Positions 61,357-64,000 of a stretch of DNA of 64,000 nt are shown piece after piece. A program made the position numbers and the translations under genes. Under the pieces are notes generated by a model. It was not told the DNA's origin and did no database searches. It saw only the letters and a list, made by a program, of their open reading frames with translations. Each line of letters opens with the position of its first letter. Within the stretch, counting starts at the first letter, position 1. The DNA comes from Pohlia nutans (taxonomy: Eukaryota > Streptophyta > Bryopsida > Bryales > Mniaceae): NCBI GenBank assembly GCA_022496805.1, contig CM040085.1, positions 13,111,811-13,175,810 on the forward strand, written 5' to 3'.

Positions 61357-62204
61357 CGGGAGTCGTGGAAATGGGGACGCGGCGTTGCGGGGGGGCCTCT
61401 CTATCTGTACGCCAGTTATGATATTCCGCATTTCAAAGCTATATCTGGGCCCACCGACCACCCCCAGGACTTCGCCTACTTCGCGTGCAGCCGCCACCGA
61501 AGGAGGACGCAGAACCGCAAGAAAACTTAAATCATCATCGTCTGAGTCCTCTAACGGCGTGCTGCGCACTGTATCCTCAACTGGGCGCTGGCGTTCGCAG
61601 GGAGTGTACGTGGAGGCTAGACCAGGCGTCGCTCCGGCAATTGCAGCAGTCGAGTTCGGACCCGGTTGCTCCAATACGGCGTTATGAGCGGTATCGTCCA
61701 ACGACAACCTTGAACCGGCACCAGCGTTGTCCGCTGGGCCGCCATCGGCCGCACCAGCCACCACATCATCGCCCGCCTCGTCTGTGTTATCACAATCACC
61801 GCCGTCGAGAGGAGCATCGTCATTTCTGTCTCGGTTGCGCCCGTCGTCCTCGCCTCTAATGTCGAGGTCCTCGGCCTCCTTGAGGATGAGTAGGATTTGC
61901 GAGGCCATTAGCTGAGCCGGTCCGATCTCCGCTTCCGAATGAACAAACTCCACGACTTTGCATCGGCATGACTGCAACCCACAGTGACAAGTCAATGGCT
62001 ATTGCGATGGACGATAGGTAGGGAGGGCTCTCCAGGGATGCTAAAAAGCTGGAGAGGGCTCCCCAGCGACGCAGAGAAGGTGTAGACTCCCAATGCAGCA
62101 CAATAGAGAGATATCCCGATTGGGCCCCATGTCTAGAAAGACTCGACAACAGTGAGCGAACCAAGAGGTCCGTGATATCTCAACAAACAAGCCTCCCATT
62201 GACC

Positions 62205-62860
62205 TTCTACTAGGGAGGCCTCCCCATGAACATCCAGTAGAGAGTCCTCCCCACAAACCTGCAGTGCGGAGACCTCCCCATACACTTCTACTGGGGAGGC
62301 CTCCCCACGAACTTCCACTAGGGAGGCCTCCCCAGGAATTTGCACTGGGAGACCTCCCCAAGAACTGGGAGTGGGGAGACCTCCCATGAACTTCCAATGG
62401 GGAGGCCTCCCCATAAACTTCCAGTGGGGAGACCTCCCCATGAACTTCTTGTAGGGAGGGCTCTCTATAAACTTCCAGTGGAGAGGCCTCCCCATCAACT
62501 TCCACTTGGGAGGCCTCCCCATGAACTTCTACTAGGGAGGCCTCTCTAGGAACTTGCAGTGGGGAGACCTCCCCAAGAACTTGCTGTGGGGAGACCTCCC
62601 CATCAACTTCCACTGGGGAGGCCTCCCCATGAACTTCCACTGGGGAGACCCGAGTAGAAGTTTATGGGGCCGAGGCCTCTCCATAAACGTCCAGTGGAGA
62701 GACCTCCCCAAGAACTTGCAGTGGGGAGACCTCCCCAGGAACTTGCAGTGGAGAGACCTCTCCATTAACTTGCACTGGGGAGACCTCTCCAGAAACTTCC
62801 CGTGGGCAGGCCTCCCCATGAACTTCCACTAGGGAGGCCTCCCCATGAACCTCCGTCGGG
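62205..62860. repeat. 27-bp minisatellite, about 24 units
   Basis: The unit is close to GGGGAGGCCTCCCCATGAAC plus TTCCACT, with 27-bp spacing and scattered changes. Because 27 is a multiple of three and stops are absent, several frames on both strands are open and give nine-residue repeats (for example EVHGEASPL on minus, HELPMGRPP on plus). One interruption lies near 62650-62690. It falls within the predicted intron 62907-61972 of the minus-strand gene, so translation is doubtful. Confidence 0.88.
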
Positions 62861-62907
62861 GGCACAATCTAAAAGAGTAGGAGAAACAAGGAAATAAGGC
62901 AACTCAC

Positions 62908-63939
62908 CAGTCCTTCGAAGGTCATGGGGCCGCCGCTCCAGACGTTGACAATGACCCGGTTGAACTCCTTTAGCACGCAGTGCGCAATGGCCGCCATCGC
63001 GCTCTGGCAGGGTTGAGCCCTCCCGCTGGGATATTGCCTGTCATTGTCGACGTTCAAGAACTCCGTGTTGCCCAAGATGTAGGAAGGCAAGTGTTGCCTT
63101 CCAATATGCTTGGTCATGTTCACACGGGCCTCGCCGACGTCATCGATTCTCCCCGGCGTTGGCCAGAGGTACACAACGTAAACTATTTGTCCGTCGGTCA
63201 AAAAGTCTGGAGTGAATCCATCCCCTGAGTGCGGAATGTAGATGCACACGTGCATGGCCCATATATTGACCAGGTCGCCTGCGTGATACCAAGACAAGAA
63301 GTCGTGTAGCCTGGCACGACCGCACAACAGGACGTGTACGCCCACCGACAGTCTGACGTTCTCGGTGGTCTCCTCATTCACCACCAACTCCTCGAAGTGG
63401 GAGAAGAACGATTTGAAGTGGATGGGGCCCTTGACCTCAGTACCCGTCTCCGGTAAGAAGAGATTGGTGACCGTGTACAGTGCCTCTGTCGTGGAGATCT
63501 GCAATTTCGAGCGCACGTCACTCCAGTGCTCATGGAAATGAGCAAGGGAATCCTGCGCTAAGCAGATGTACTGGCGCGCCGGGCCGTATACCTCCTCCAC
63601 ATCCACCGCAGCCTCTCCAAGGCGTGTGATCCAGTTGTCCAGTGCACGGCCGAATTGCAGTGGCGGAGACTTCTTCTGGCCTGCAGCGCGTAGGTTATCC
63701 TTCATCTCGGAATCGAACCATTGCCGGCCTGCTTCCATCTCCCGTGCCACCCTCGCCATGTACCTCAAGAAGGTCTCGTCCATCTTATACCGAGTGGCAA
63801 TATCATTCCATTCCTCCAATGTGAAATTCACCTTTTTGCCTTGGAGAGGATGCCCGAACCTATGCATGACGCGCCGCATGACAACAATGTCTTCCTTCTT
63901 TGACTTTGCCCACTCCGCGATGGATCGCAAAGCCAGTCC
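62908..63939 (-). CDS. 344-codon exon of unknown protein
   Basis: The open frame is bounded by acceptor TTGTGCAG (before 63939) and donor CTG|GTGAGTT (62907-62906), with phase 0 at both ends. The product has a charged helical N-terminal part (KSKKEDIVVMRRVMHRFGH, then FTLEEWNDIATRYKMDETFL and several Trp-containing helices) and a C-terminal half with many hydrophobic and aromatic residues (WAMHVCIYIPHSGDGF, VYVVYLWPTPGR). I recognise no family, signal peptide or membrane segment. The phase matches the putative exon at 61971 across an intron that holds the minisatellite. The gene starts upstream, outside the window. Splice borders at both ends and balanced composition argue for a real exon rather than chance. 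Confidence 0.55.
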
Positions 63940-64000
63940 CTGCACAACAGGATCCGTGTTAAAAGTGAACTTGAATGCAGCACTGCGTCACGTCCCCGCA

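Larger units (their letters stand above)
55609..61971 (-). pseudogene. Exon split by Copia insertion, unknown protein
   Basis: The upstream half runs from an acceptor (GGTTGCAG|TCATGC) at 61971 to 61357, the downstream half from 55896 to a stop at 55609. Both halves read the target duplication TCCCG in the same codon phase (xTC CCG). Removal of the element with one target copy would therefore leave one open frame of about 300 codons. The product is acidic and Ala/Asp-rich upstream (EDDGRNRDRNDDAP, then SDDDDLS) and Pro/Ser-rich downstream (PPARRAEPSPAQSVPPSQSG), with no recognised domain. The frame at the 61971 acceptor is phase 0, matching the donor of the 344-codon exon at 62908, so both probably belong to one gene. 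With the insertion the frame stops in the LTR after one further codon. An uninterrupted allele may exist. Confidence 0.55.

Noticed and set aside
62041..62865. Open frames on both strands over the 27-bp array (199, 129, 95 codons and others) as genes
   Set aside because: They follow automatically from a stop-free unit whose length is a multiple of three, and the region lies in a predicted intron.

Overview
The window looks like nuclear DNA of a land plant or close streptophyte relative. The genes have plant-type GT-AG introns of about 100 bp to 1 kb, short CCCTAAA telomere-type motifs lie in introns and a promoter, and the four recognisable host genes are plant families. I cannot name the species. 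The low gene density, long AT-rich spacers and heavy non-angiosperm-looking repeat load point away from a compact angiosperm genome, but that is inference.

Layout: 1-5.9 kb is AT-rich repeat DNA (a decayed ~230-bp array and one TTAA-flanked element). 6.5-9.05 kb holds a serpin gene with a likely N-terminal membrane-anchor exon. 10.3-12.2 kb (minus) is a two-exon GT61 glycosyltransferase whose intron and 3' flank are filled with miniature transposons. It is divergent from PRMT3 (12.8-16.6 kb, plus, seven exons) across a promoter made of three ~185-bp repeats. 16.6-33.4 kb has no gene I can support; it holds miniature inverted-repeat elements, a ~143-bp tandem array and low-complexity DNA. 34.5-46.9 kb is a complete 24-exon SOS1/NHX7 Na+/H+ antiporter (1138 aa) with six copies of one miniature element in its introns and a 47-bp tandem array just after its stop. 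47-52 kb is AT-rich with two abutting elements.

From about 52 kb to the end the composition becomes GC-rich. This part carries a minus-strand FCP1/NIF-like phosphatase ORF, low-complexity putative exons, a 344-codon exon of unknown function, a 27-bp minisatellite and many copies of a GGGGAGGCCTCCCC-like palindrome. A recent, nearly intact Copia retrotransposon (55902-61356, minus) with identical 258-bp LTRs and a CGGGA target duplication sits inside one of these exons. Removing it with one target copy joins the two halves in frame.

The main unexpected system is a set of at least seven families (about 20 copies) of small non-autonomous elements. They are bounded by TTAA and share a CCC(C/T)TAA-type terminal inverted repeat. 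This is the signature of TTAA-targeting transposases (piggyBac, Kolobok or Sola3 type), which to my knowledge are rarely described in land plants. No transposase for them is in the window.
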